A DNA stretch of 56,346 nucleotides. It comes from an uncultured Pelagibacteraceae bacterium. GTDB lineage: Bacteria > Pseudomonadota > Alphaproteobacteria > Pelagibacterales > Pelagibacteraceae. The notes below the pieces were generated by a model, which worked only from the letters and a program-made list of their open reading frames with translations, had not been told where the DNA came from and did no database searches. The stretch is taken from positions 1 to 56,346 of the forward strand of contig CABXYF010000005.1 in assembly GCA_902516435.1 (NCBI GenBank). Reading direction: 5' to 3'. A program made the translations under genes and the position numbers. Shown here in pieces: positions 33,838 to 42,107 of this stretch (the first letter of the stretch is position 1; every line of letters begins with the position of its first letter).

Positions 33838-34878
33838 ATGACTAAAGTTGGCGAACATATAACTCTAGATATTATAGGAACTACAGAAGAGTATGAACCC
33901 TCTTTTTTTGAAAAAGTAATATACGACATAGCAAAAGCTGCTGAAGTTACTATACTTAATATTTCTAAATATAAATTTGAACCACAAGGTTTTACAATTT
34001 TAGCCTTATTAGCAGAGAGCCATATTAGTTTTCATACATTTCCTGAAAAAGGAATAATTAGCTTTGATTTTTTTACGTGTGGAAAAGTAAATCCATCTAT
34101 CGCTATTGATATAATTAAAAAGAATTTTGAACATAAAAGAATTGTTAAAAAAGAGTTCAATAGAGACACAAAATCTCTTTATCATGACATTTATAGCTCA
34201 CCGGGACTTCAAAAATCGTATGTAGTAAATGATGTTTTGGAAGACTTTAAATCAAAAGTTGGTCAACATATTGAAATTCTAGAGTTAGAGCAATTTGGAA
34301 AATCTCTATTTATTGATAGTGAAATCCAAGTAGCAAACACAGATGAACATTTGTATAGTTCAACATTTGTGGGCGCAGGTTTAAGTTTAAACAAAAACAA
34401 TGAAAGAGCTGCCATCATTGGTGGAGGCGATGGAGGGGTTGCAAGAGAATGTATCTCTAAAGATTTTAATTTTGTAGATTGGTTTGAGTTGGATTCAGAA
34501 GTTGTAGATGTTTGTAATAAACATCTTGGAGATATAGGAAAAAAAGCTACTGAAAAAAATTCTGTAAAATGTGTTTGGGGAGATGCTTTTGAAAGTATTA
34601 AATCAGTTGATGATGATACTTATGATCATATTTTTGTTGACCTTAATGATGATCAATTTTGCATAGATCTTGCAGCTAAAAATATGGACTCTATGATTAG
34701 AATTTTAAAACCAAAAGGCGTGATTACTGCCCAAGTTGGTAGTCAAGATAAGAAACCCAAACAAGTTGATAATTGGCTTAATGTATTTAACCATCACTTT
34801 GGAAATACTAAATTATCTAGAGTTTATATCCCAAGTTTCGATTGTTCTTGGAATTTTTCTTCCTCAATAAATCATTAA
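33838..34878 (+). CDS. fused S-adenosylmethionine decarboxylase-aminopropyltransferase (SpeD-SpeE)
   Basis: 346 residues carrying two enzymes. Residues 1-120 are a class-1b SpeD proenzyme: LLAESHISFHTFPE gives the E60/S61 self-cleavage site forming the pyruvoyl group, with H66 and C81 (FTCG) conserved. Residues 145-346 are a compact spermidine-synthase-like domain with GGGDGG (195-200), E218-L-D, GDA (248-250) and D268. Expected reaction: AdoMet to decarboxylated AdoMet, then aminopropyl transfer to a diamine. The usual YHE is YSS (173-175) and SSDP after D268 is LNDD, so the amine substrate may be unusual. Confidence 0.88.
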   Translation: MTKVGEHITLDIIGTTEEYEPSFFEKVIYDIAKAAEVTILNISKYKFEPQGFTILALLAESHISFHTFPEKGIISFDFFTCGKVNPSIAIDIIKKNFEHKRIVKKEFNRDTKSLYHDIYSSPGLQKSYVVNDVLEDFKSKVGQHIEILELEQFGKSLFIDSEIQVANTDEHLYSSTFVGAGLSLNKNNERAAIIGGGDGGVARECISKDFNFVDWFELDSEVVDVCNKHLGDIGKKATEKNSVKCVWGDAFESIKSVDDDTYDHIFVDLNDDQFCIDLAAKNMDSMIRILKPKGVITAQVGSQDKKPKQVDNWLNVFNHHFGNTKLSRVYIPSFDCSWNFSSSINH

Positions 34879-34937
34879 TTTTTCTTTTTAATTACTTAAA
34901 TTTATGAAATAATTATCTCTAAATTAAGGAGAAAATA

Positions 34938-35789
34938 ATGAATATATTTAAAAAGACTATTTTAACAGTTCTTGCTTCTCTTTTTGTTATCGGAAATGTT
35001 TACGCTGACAAAATTAAAATAGGGACTGAAGGAGCTTATCCTCCATGGAACTCTAAAGATGCCTCAGGAAATCTTATAGGTTTTGAGGTTGAGTTAGCTC
35101 AAGAACTTTGTGCAATCATGAAACATGAGTGTACTATAGTTGAACAAGATTGGGATGGAATGATTCCAGCTTTATTAATGAGAAAGTTTGATGCGATCAT
35201 GGCTGGAATGTCCATTACAGCCGAAAGACAAAAAACTATTACTTTTTCTCAAGGTTATGCCGACGAAGTAGCATCACTTGCAGTAATGAAAGGTTCAAGT
35301 TTAGAGGGCATGGATACTCCAGAAGGTGTTAATTTAACTTTAGGTGGATCGGATGTTAAAAAAGCTCTTAAAACTTTAACAGGTGCACTTGCTGGAAAAA
35401 CTGTTTGTACTCAAACAGGAACAATTCATCAAAACTTTTTAGAGTCTGGTGATGTTGGAAGTGTAAATGTTAGAACTTATAAAACTCAAGATGAAGTCAA
35501 TCTTGATCTAACTTCTGGTAGATGTGATGTTGCTTTAGCCGCAGCAGTGGCGTTTACAGACTATGCTGATAAATCAGGTGAAGCAGTTACTCTTGTTGGA
35601 CCAACCTTCTCAGGTGGTGCATTTGGTAATGGAGTTGGGGTTGGAATTAGACAAGGTGGAGATGATGCAATCGGAAAACGAGATGCAAAACTTCTCAAAG
35701 ACTTCAATAAAGCTATAGATAAGGCTAGAAAAAAAGGAATTATTAGCGAACTAGCTATTAAACACTTTGGTTTCGACGCATCTATGTAA
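34938..35789 (+). CDS. ABC transporter binding protein, lysine/arginine/ornithine-octopine type
   Basis: 283 residues with a signal peptide (ILTVLASLFVIGNVYA). The mature SBP_bac_3 domain begins KIKIGTEGAYPPWN and contains GFEVELAQELC, DWDGMIPALLMRKFDAIMAGMSITAERQK and a conserved hinge, matching HisJ/ArgT/OccT proteins. It binds a polar amino acid or opine in the periplasm. AAGGAG lies before the ATG. Two permease genes follow after a hairpin. The adjacent SpeD-SpeE gene makes a basic amino acid or diamine substrate attractive, but this is inference only. Confidence 0.88.
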   Translation: MNIFKKTILTVLASLFVIGNVYADKIKIGTEGAYPPWNSKDASGNLIGFEVELAQELCAIMKHECTIVEQDWDGMIPALLMRKFDAIMAGMSITAERQKTITFSQGYADEVASLAVMKGSSLEGMDTPEGVNLTLGGSDVKKALKTLTGALAGKTVCTQTGTIHQNFLESGDVGSVNVRTYKTQDEVNLDLTSGRCDVALAAAVAFTDYADKSGEAVTLVGPTFSGGAFGNGVGVGIRQGGDDAIGKRDAKLLKDFNKAIDKARKKGIISELAIKHFGFDASM

Positions 35790-35802
35790 TTTACTTAAGA
35801 TA

Positions 35803-35827
35803 TGGCGACTATAATATATAGTCGCCA
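35803..35827 (+). repeat. intercistronic hairpin after the binding-protein gene
   Basis: Perfect 10-bp inverted repeat (TGGCGACTAT, 35803-35812, with 35818-35827) around a 5-base A/T loop, in the 44 bases between the binding protein and the first permease. No T-run follows, so it is more likely an RNA-stabilising or partial pausing element than a full terminator. It stands where tauA-tauB and tctC-tctB also carry hairpins. Confidence 0.75.
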
Positions 35828-35833
35828 ATCTAT

Positions 35834-36526
35834 ATGGAACTTCTCGTATTTGGTAAAACAGGTTGGGGTGACGAATTATTTTACGCTACTCTGATGACGA
35901 TTGCTGTCTCAGTTACAGCAATGCTTATTGGTTTTATATTTGCAGTAATATTTACCCCACTAAAATTATCTAAATATAAGTCATTAAATTTAATTGGTAA
36001 CTTTTACACAACAGTAATTCGTGGTGTTCCAGAGTTATTAGTTATTTATCTCTTCTTTTTTGGTGGAAGTGGAGCAATTATGTACGTTGCCTCTATATTT
36101 GGTTATTATGAGTATATTGAAATTAACGCTTTTGTTACTGGATCAATGGCAATTGGAATAATTTCAGGTGCATATTCTACAGAAGTTTTTCGAGGCTCAA
36201 TTCAATCTATAGATAAAGGTCAGTTCGAAGCTGCAAAGGTTTTAGGAATAAGTAAATTTGCTCAGTTCTATAAGATAATTTTACCTCAAATGTTAAGACT
36301 AGCTATTCCAAACTTAAGTAATGTTTGGCAAATTACACTAAAAGATACATCGTTAATTTCTGTAACTGGACTTGTTGAAATTATGAGACAATCTTATATT
36401 GCAGCTGGCTCAACAAGAGACCCTTTATTCTTCTATTCTTTTGCAGCAGTCTTATATCTGTTACTTACTTACGTGAGTATGAAATTAATTAACAAGTTAG
36501 AAGTTAAGTATAGCAGGGGGTATTAA
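35834..36526 (+). CDS. ABC transporter permease, HisQ/OccQ-like
   Basis: 230 residues, about five membrane helices, polar-amino-acid permease family. YTTVIRGVPELLVIYLFFFGG and the ATPase-coupling loop EAAKVLGISKFAQFYKIILPQMLRLAIPNLSN are typical of HisQ/OccQ. It forms the channel with the HisM-like product encoded next. The last base of its stop is the first base of the next start (TAATG). No ABC ATPase gene follows; the complex must borrow one encoded elsewhere. Confidence 0.88.
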   Translation: MELLVFGKTGWGDELFYATLMTIAVSVTAMLIGFIFAVIFTPLKLSKYKSLNLIGNFYTTVIRGVPELLVIYLFFFGGSGAIMYVASIFGYYEYIEINAFVTGSMAIGIISGAYSTEVFRGSIQSIDKGQFEAAKVLGISKFAQFYKIILPQMLRLAIPNLSNVWQITLKDTSLISVTGLVEIMRQSYIAAGSTRDPLFFYSFAAVLYLLLTYVSMKLINKLEVKYSRGY

Positions 36527-37203
36527 TGGATTTTGATTTAATGATAACTAGTTTCCCCAAACTCTTGGGAGCAACAGTAGTTACTTTAAAATTATTATCT
36601 GCATCATTATTTTTTGGATTATTCCTAGGTCTTTTATTTGCAATTTTAAGATTAAATAAAAATATATTTATTAATAAATTTGCTTATGGGTATTCTTATG
36701 TTTTTAGAGGAACACCACTATTGGTTCAAATTTTCATAATTTATTTTGGATTAGGCCAAATTGAATATTTAAGATCAACTTTTTTATGGATAATTTTAAA
36801 AGAACCTTATTGGTGTGCAATTATAGCATTTACTTTAAATACAGGCGCTTATACATCTGAGATATTAAGATCTGCCTTTCAAACAATTAAACCTGGAATT
36901 ATCGAAGCAGGTAAAAGCTTAGGAATATCAAATAAAATAATTTTTTATAAAATACAAATTCCAATAGCTATTAGACAATCACTGCCAGCCTATGGAAATG
37001 AAATCATATTAATGATGAAGGGAACGTCATTAGCTAGTACGGTAACATTAATGGACTTAACAGGTGTTGCTAAATATATTATTTCAACAACATTTAAACC
37101 AATAGAAGTATTTATCGTTGCTGGCGGAATTTATTTATTCATGACTTTTATCATTCATAACGTTGTTAAATACTTAGAAAAAAAATACAGTTTTCAACAA
37201 TAA
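36526..37203 (+). CDS. ABC transporter permease, HisM/OccM-like
   Basis: 225 residues with about five membrane helices. YSYVFRGTPLLVQIFIIYFGLGQIEYL, TGAYTSEILRSAFQTIKPGIIEAGKSLGISNKIIFYKIQIPIAIRQSLPAYGNE and MKGTSLASTVTLMDLTG are the conserved HisM/OccM parts, including the coupling loop. Heterodimer partner of the preceding permease. The next gene, a PhyH-type dioxygenase, begins two bases after the stop, where an ATPase gene would be expected. Confidence 0.88.
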   Translation: MDFDLMITSFPKLLGATVVTLKLLSASLFFGLFLGLLFAILRLNKNIFINKFAYGYSYVFRGTPLLVQIFIIYFGLGQIEYLRSTFLWIILKEPYWCAIIAFTLNTGAYTSEILRSAFQTIKPGIIEAGKSLGISNKIIFYKIQIPIAIRQSLPAYGNEIILMMKGTSLASTVTLMDLTGVAKYIISTTFKPIEVFIVAGGIYLFMTFIIHNVVKYLEKKYSFQQ

Positions 37204-37205
37204 AT

Positions 37206-37994
37206 ATGTTTTTATCTAACAAACAAATCAAAGATTATCAAAGAGATGGTGTGATAATTGTTAAAGATATATTTAAAGATTGGATTAAGCCTTTGAGAAA
37301 AGGATTTGAAAAAGTATTAAATAACCCAAGCAAACATGGAAGAGAAAACGTAAATGATAATACTGGAAGATTTTTCGAAGATTATTGTAACTGGGAAAGA
37401 ATTAAAGAGTTTAAAGATTGTATTTTTAATTCACCTGCAGCAAAGATTTTTAGTGAAGCAACTAATTCTAAATTAGCTCAAATTTTTCATGAACATATTT
37501 TTATTAAGGATCCAGGCACCAATAAAGAAACACCGTGGCATCAAGATATGCCTTATTATTGTGTTGATGGTAATGATACAGGAAGTTTTTGGATACCATT
37601 AGATGAAGTTGATAAGGAAAATAATCTTAAATTAATTTTAGGCTCTCATAAATGGTCAAAGTTAATTAGACCCACAAAATGGTCAAATAACCAATCTTGG
37701 TATGATGATGATAGTTCTTTTATGGATTTACCATCATCAAAAGAATTTAAAAAAAATATTTTAATTCCAGAATTATGTTTGGGAGATGCTGTTTTGTTTA
37801 ATTTTAAAATTGTACATGGTTCAACTGGAAACAATTCCTCTAAATCTCGAAGAGCTTTTTCAATAAGATTTATAGGTGATGATGTTAAATATATTGATAG
37901 AGGAGGACCAACTTCACCTCCATTTGATGGAATCAATTTAAAAACTGGAGACTTAATGAGAGATGATTGGTTTCCTAAAGTTTTTAGTAGCTAG
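37206..37994 (+). CDS. phytanoyl-CoA dioxygenase (PhyH) family oxygenase
   Basis: 262 residues, Fe(II)/2-oxoglutarate-dependent. The iron triad is H112-x-D114 in TPWHQDMPYY and H204 in VHGSTGNNS, with an arginine at 215/216 for 2-oxoglutarate (SRRAFSIRF). The family includes ectoine hydroxylase and many small-molecule hydroxylases. Close packing with an amino-acid-type importer suggests that it hydroxylates the imported compound; this is inference. The 3' end overlaps the convergent DUF6165 gene by 11 bases. Confidence 0.85.
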   Translation: MFLSNKQIKDYQRDGVIIVKDIFKDWIKPLRKGFEKVLNNPSKHGRENVNDNTGRFFEDYCNWERIKEFKDCIFNSPAAKIFSEATNSKLAQIFHEHIFIKDPGTNKETPWHQDMPYYCVDGNDTGSFWIPLDEVDKENNLKLILGSHKWSKLIRPTKWSNNQSWYDDDSSFMDLPSSKEFKKNILIPELCLGDAVLFNFKIVHGSTGNNSSKSRRAFSIRFIGDDVKYIDRGGPTSPPFDGINLKTGDLMRDDWFPKVFSS

Positions 37995-38373
37995 TATATT
38001 CTTTAATTTCTTTTATACTTGATCCAGTGTGATTATTAATTTCTAATTTAATCTTCGCTCGATCATCGTTTAAAAAATGAACATCCCTAGATAATTTTAT
38101 AAATTTTTCACCAAAGTCCTTATTTTTTTCACAATCTCTTTTATCGTCCTCTATAATCCAAAGTTTGGCATTAATTTCTTTTAAATCTTGGAATAGTTTA
38201 TTTAGTTTGTCGTCAGATTTAACATTTTTTTCTAACTGATCTTTAAGAATCGAATGTTCATTTGATATAAATTTTAGTTTTTCAGGATCTTTAATTTTTT
38301 CTTGTTTAATTTCTAAGATTGAAATTTTGTCTAAAAGTTCACCCACTGATACTTCTATTATAATTTTATTCAT
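37984..38373 (-). CDS. DUF6165-like coiled-coil protein
   Basis: 129 residues. The opening IIIEVSVGELLDKISILEIKQEKIKDPEKL is characteristic of the DUF6165 group, proteins often found near glycosyltransferases. The rest is highly charged and helical (DKLNKLFQDLKEINAKLWIIEDDKRDCE), likely a coiled coil. It is divergent from a GT9 heptosyltransferase-like gene 32 bases away, which fits a cell-surface polysaccharide connection. No catalytic residues are visible. Confidence 0.7.
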   Translation of the reverse strand: MNKIIIEVSVGELLDKISILEIKQEKIKDPEKLKFISNEHSILKDQLEKNVKSDDKLNKLFQDLKEINAKLWIIEDDKRDCEKNKDFGEKFIKLSRDVHFLNDDRAKIKLEINNHTGSSIKEIKEYTSY

Positions 38374-38405
38374 TAAATTTCATACTATGTTAAATTGTTA
38401 TAAAT

Positions 38406-39347
38406 ATGTCTAATATTTTAATCATTAAGCATGGTTCTTTGGGAGATATAGCTCAAGCATGTGGAGCAATTCAAGATATTTCTGAAAATCACAAAGATGA
38501 TGAAGTTCATTTGTTAACAACCAAACCATATTTTGATTTATTTAAAAAAAATCCACACATTACCAATGTTATTTTGGATAAAAGACTACCAAGATTCAAT
38601 CTTATTTATTTATATTCATTGATGAAAAATATTAAAAAATACAAATTCTCTAAAGTTTATGATTTACAAAACTCAAGCAGAACATCATTTTACAAAAAAA
38701 TATTATTCCCTAAAGCAACAAAATTTACATGGTCATCTACTGAAACCACATTACCCGAAGGAACTACTAAAGAAGATTTTGATAAAGACTCGGTTTTATC
38801 TAGATTAGATCATCAACTAAAAAGTTCCGGTATTAATACCAATCATACTTTAAGCCCTGATTTTTCATGGTGTTCAACAGATATAACTCAAATAAAAAAT
38901 TATCATCAATTGAACAAATATATTATTCTTTTTCCTTTTTGTTCGCCTCACTTAACGTCTAAGAAGTGGCCTTACTATAATGATTTAATTTCTATAATTA
39001 ATGAAAAATTTGAAAATAAATTTAAAGTAGTTATAGCCCCTGGACCTGGTGAAATTGAAGATGTATCAAGTATTAATGCGCTTTGTGTTTTAGATAATGA
39101 TAAATCATTAGATATTTCTCAGCTAGCGGCATTGATTAAAGATAGCTCATTTGTAGTTGCCAATGATACTGGACCTGCTCATATGACAGCTCATCTAGGA
39201 TCAAAAGGAATTGCTTTATTTGGATCTCACACAACTCCTTTTAAAGTTAGTATTGAAAGAGAAAACTTCAAACCAATACAAGTAGCAGAGTTATCCAAAC
39301 TCTCACCAGAAAAAGTTTTTGAAAGATTGTCTGAGATTATTTCTTAA
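38406..39347 (+). CDS. glycosyltransferase family 9 (heptosyltransferase-like)
   Basis: 313 residues, GT-B fold. The N-terminus ILIIKHGSLGDIAQACGAIQDI and the C-terminal nucleotide-sugar region VVANDTGPAHMTAHLGSKGIALFGSHTTP are the GT9/WaaF signatures. It would add a heptose or similar sugar to the lipopolysaccharide core on the inner face of the inner membrane. It is smaller than typical WaaF and without other lps genes nearby, so the precise sugar is not known. The 3' end overlaps the convergent AbrB-family gene by 11 bases. Confidence 0.83.
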   Translation: MSNILIIKHGSLGDIAQACGAIQDISENHKDDEVHLLTTKPYFDLFKKNPHITNVILDKRLPRFNLIYLYSLMKNIKKYKFSKVYDLQNSSRTSFYKKILFPKATKFTWSSTETTLPEGTTKEDFDKDSVLSRLDHQLKSSGINTNHTLSPDFSWCSTDITQIKNYHQLNKYIILFPFCSPHLTSKKWPYYNDLISIINEKFENKFKVVIAPGPGEIEDVSSINALCVLDNDKSLDISQLAALIKDSSFVVANDTGPAHMTAHLGSKGIALFGSHTTPFKVSIERENFKPIQVAELSKLSPEKVFERLSEIIS

Positions 39348-40434
39348 TTTTTTCTAATATTCTTAAAAATATAGGAACAGTGAAAAGTATAAAAAGTAAT
39401 CTTATAATATGATGAAATGCCACGAAGTCTGGATCTAAATCAAAAGCTATTGCAATAACTGCTACTTCATAAATTCCACCAGGACTAAAAGATAATATTA
39501 AGGTTAAAATATTAGTATCAACAAAGAATGTTGCAACATATGCAGCAAGCAAACCTAGCAAGACCAATATAGTTGTAGCAACTATACTATGTAGTGAATT
39601 ATTGGCAATTTCTTTAACAGTTTTTTCAGCAAATCTACATCCGACAGAAGCACCAAGTATTAAAAGACAAAAGTTAATAGATGCATCAGGCAATTTATAT
39701 GAGGCAACATCTGTAATTTGTAATAATCCACTGGCAAATAGCGTTCCTGATAATAAAGCTGCTGGAACTCTAATTTTATCAAAAACAAAAATAAAAAATA
39801 ATGATGCGATGATAAGTAAAATTAGATTTAGATGATTTTGATCCATGTAATCAAAGTTATCTAATATCAATGTTTCTGAACCAGTATTATTAACAATAAT
39901 AAATGGAATAACTGTAATGATTATAATTAATCTTATTAAATGCGATGTAGCTACTTGAGATAAATCAGTTTTTTCATTTTCTGCTAAAATTATTAATGGA
40001 CCTAAAGCTCCTGGTGCTGAAGAAAATATTGAGGCTTTTTCACCATAACCTGAAAATTTTTGAAGATATTTGGATACAATTAAAATACAGACAATTATAT
40101 AGATAAGCATTATTACTGAAGTCCAGATCCAATTGATCATTTGATTAAATAGGTTCTGATCTATGTAGTTACCTATATGAAGTCCAAGGATAATTAAAAT
40201 TGAACTTAGAGCTATTTTAGGAATTTCAACTTTCAAGCTAGCTAATGCAGCAATAGATGTAATAATCATTGGACCCAGCATCCAAGCCAAAGGAATATTG
40301 AAATAGTCAGCAACTATCGCACTAGGAATTGAAATTAAGATTACTGTAATAAAATTTTTAGAGAAAAGTTTTTTAAAACTTGAATAATAAAAAGTAATCT
40401 TAGTTTCGTTCACAATCAGTTCTTCTATCACCAC
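39337..40434 (-). CDS. AbrB-family (PF05145) polytopic membrane protein
   Basis: 365 residues with about ten membrane helices arranged as two repeats (IPLAWMLGPMIITSIAALASL in the first; VPAALLSGTLFASGLLQIT in the second; FSAPGALG and FSPGGIYEVAVIAIAFDLDP as paired PGG motifs). These mark the family named after AbrB but unrelated to the DNA-binding protein. In some bacteria members affect ammonium or organic-acid transport; the mechanism is unclear. It is divergent from the TctCBA operon, and a link to that tripartite transporter is possible. Confidence 0.78.
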   Translation of the reverse strand: MVIEELIVNETKITFYYSSFKKLFSKNFITVILISIPSAIVADYFNIPLAWMLGPMIITSIAALASLKVEIPKIALSSILIILGLHIGNYIDQNLFNQMINWIWTSVIMLIYIIVCILIVSKYLQKFSGYGEKASIFSSAPGALGPLIILAENEKTDLSQVATSHLIRLIIIITVIPFIIVNNTGSETLILDNFDYMDQNHLNLILLIIASLFFIFVFDKIRVPAALLSGTLFASGLLQITDVASYKLPDASINFCLLILGASVGCRFAEKTVKEIANNSLHSIVATTILVLLGLLAAYVATFFVDTNILTLILSFSPGGIYEVAVIAIAFDLDPDFVAFHHIIRLLFILFTVPIFLRILEKIKK

Positions 40435-40627
40435 TTTAAAAAAAAATACCAGAAAAGAAATAAAAGAAAAAAAGTGAACTTTAATTTTTCAATTAAAATT
40501 TATTTATAATTAATACGTAGTTTTTATGTTAATAATTAAAATCAACCTTTAGTTGAATGATAATATTATAAGTTGCATAATTTAGTTCAATGTAATCTAA
40601 TTTGTTTTTAAATAAGAGAGGAAAATA

Positions 40628-41608
40628 ATGACAAAAATAAAAAAATTAGTTTCAGTATTATTCTCAGCAATCTTATTATTTTCAGCAACTACAACAAGTT
40701 CAATTGCGATAGATAAAATTCATTTCGTAATTGGTGGTGGTGCTGGAGGTGGTTGGGATGGAACTGCTAGAGGTACTGGAGAAGCTTTAACAAAAGCTGG
40801 AATGTTAAAAAGTGCATCATTTGAAAATATGTCAGGTGGTGGTGGTGGTAAAGCATTAGCGTTCATGATTAATACTAAACCTGCAAATACAGTTTTAGTT
40901 CAATCTACACCATTAGTTTTAAGATCAATCACTAGACACAAAGGTTATGTAAGTGGAAGTGGTACTTTATCTTATAAAGATGTTGTGCCGATCGCTGGTG
41001 TTATAGGTGATTATGGTGCTATTGCAGTTGCAAAAAACTCACCTTACAAAAACTTTAAAGACGTAGTTGATGCCTATAAGAAGGATCCAAGCTCAATCAA
41101 AATGGCTGGAGGATCAGTAAGAGGAAGCATGGACCATTTAATTGGTGCTTTAGCTTTCCAAGCTGCTGGTGCTAATCCAAACGATGTAGCTTATATTCCA
41201 TATGATGCAGGTGGAAAAGCATTAGCTGGACTTTTATCTGGAGAGACTCAAATTATCTCTACAGGTTTAGGTGAACTTATGGGTGCAAGAGATCAAGTAA
41301 CAATTATTGGTATCACTGCTCCTTCAAGAGTTTCTGATGCCCCAGATGCACCAACCCTTAAAGAACAAGGATACGATGTACAATTTGTTAACTGGAGAGG
41401 TTTCTTTGGTCCTCCAGGTATGAGTGATGCTGATAAATCAGCTATTGCAAAAATGCTTGGTGATGTACAAAAAACTCCTGAATGGGAAACTGTTAGAGCA
41501 AGAAATGCTTGGGTAAACATTTACAATCCAGAGGGAAAATTTGTTTCTTTTTTAGAAAAACAAACAGAGGAAATGACAGCTCTTATGAAAAAACTAGGAG
41601 TTATATAA
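40628..41608 (+). CDS. tctC: tripartite tricarboxylate transporter binding protein (TctC family)
   Basis: 326 residues with a signal peptide (VSVLFSAILLFSATTTSSIA). The mature Bug/TctC domain contains GGGAGGGWDGTARGTGEALTKAG, NMSGGGGGKALAFM and VNWRGFFGPPGMSDADKSA. It captures a carboxylate in the periplasm for the TctAB membrane unit. AGAGAGG precedes the ATG. The 193-base A/T-rich gap upstream, shared with the divergent AbrB-family gene, shows no clear promoter pair. A hairpin with T-run begins 22 bases after the stop. Confidence 0.92.
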   Translation: MTKIKKLVSVLFSAILLFSATTTSSIAIDKIHFVIGGGAGGGWDGTARGTGEALTKAGMLKSASFENMSGGGGGKALAFMINTKPANTVLVQSTPLVLRSITRHKGYVSGSGTLSYKDVVPIAGVIGDYGAIAVAKNSPYKNFKDVVDAYKKDPSSIKMAGGSVRGSMDHLIGALAFQAAGANPNDVAYIPYDAGGKALAGLLSGETQIISTGLGELMGARDQVTIIGITAPSRVSDAPDAPTLKEQGYDVQFVNWRGFFGPPGMSDADKSAIAKMLGDVQKTPEWETVRARNAWVNIYNPEGKFVSFLEKQTEEMTALMKKLGVI

Positions 41609-41630
41609 TCTTTAGGATTATTTAAAAATT

Positions 41631-41678
41631 AGAGCAGTGAATATAAACACTACAAAAATTATATCACTGCTCTTTTTT
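41631..41678 (+). terminator. terminator-like hairpin spanning the tctB start codon
   Basis: AGAGCAGTGA (41631-41640) pairs perfectly with 41664-41673, followed by T-rich DNA (41674-41678). The loop is 23 bases and can pair further in part. The GTG start of tctB (41637) lies inside the left arm. The element can act as an intrinsic attenuator after tctC and can also hide the tctB start, so both transcription and translation of tctB and tctA may be lowered relative to tctC. Confidence 0.65.
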
Positions 41679-42107
41679 ATATTCTCAGCATTTTATTTAT
41701 ATACCGCTTACCAAATTCAAGTTTTTGCATTTGATGAAAATGCACCATTTAATGCTAGAACATTTCCAATTTATTTAGGTTATGCTGGTTTGTTTTTTTC
41801 AGGATTAAAACTTATTTTGCCAGATACAAATACTATTAAAGTCGATCACAAAAATTTAGAGTACAAAAAAACTGGTATACTTATACTTATTGCAATTATT
41901 TATGGAGCTACAATTTTAAAAGTTGGTTATTTCCTTACAACATCTTTATTTTTATTTGCTTCTTATTATTTCTTAGGGGAAAGAAGATGGATATTAATGT
42001 TCATACTATCTTTCCCTTTTGTGGCAGCTTTCATGTATCTACTTCATGGAGTTCTTAACATTTATTTAAGAGATCCATTATTACAATTAATCGGAGTTAT
42101 GGGATGA
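41637..42107 (+). CDS. tctB: tripartite tricarboxylate transporter small membrane subunit (TctB family)
   Basis: 156 residues with four membrane helices (SLLFFIFSAFYLYTAY; TFPIYLGYAGLFFSGLKLI; TGILILIAIIYGATIL; LTTSLFLFASYYFLG with MFILSFPFVAAFMYLLHGVL), the TctB plan. A GTG start is used, since no other start codon exists before the first helix; it lies in a hairpin arm. The stop overlaps tctA as ATGA. It works with TctA as the membrane part of a sodium- or proton-driven carboxylate importer. Confidence 0.85.
   Translation: MNINTTKIISLLFFIFSAFYLYTAYQIQVFAFDENAPFNARTFPIYLGYAGLFFSGLKLILPDTNTIKVDHKNLEYKKTGILILIAIIYGATILKVGYFLTTSLFLFASYYFLGERRWILMFILSFPFVAAFMYLLHGVLNIYLRDPLLQLIGVMG

Noticed and set aside
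40435-40627. Possible riboswitch or promoter before tctC
   Set aside because: Low-complexity A/T DNA; candidate -35/-10 pairs have wrong spacing (14 bases) and no conserved RNA fold is apparent.
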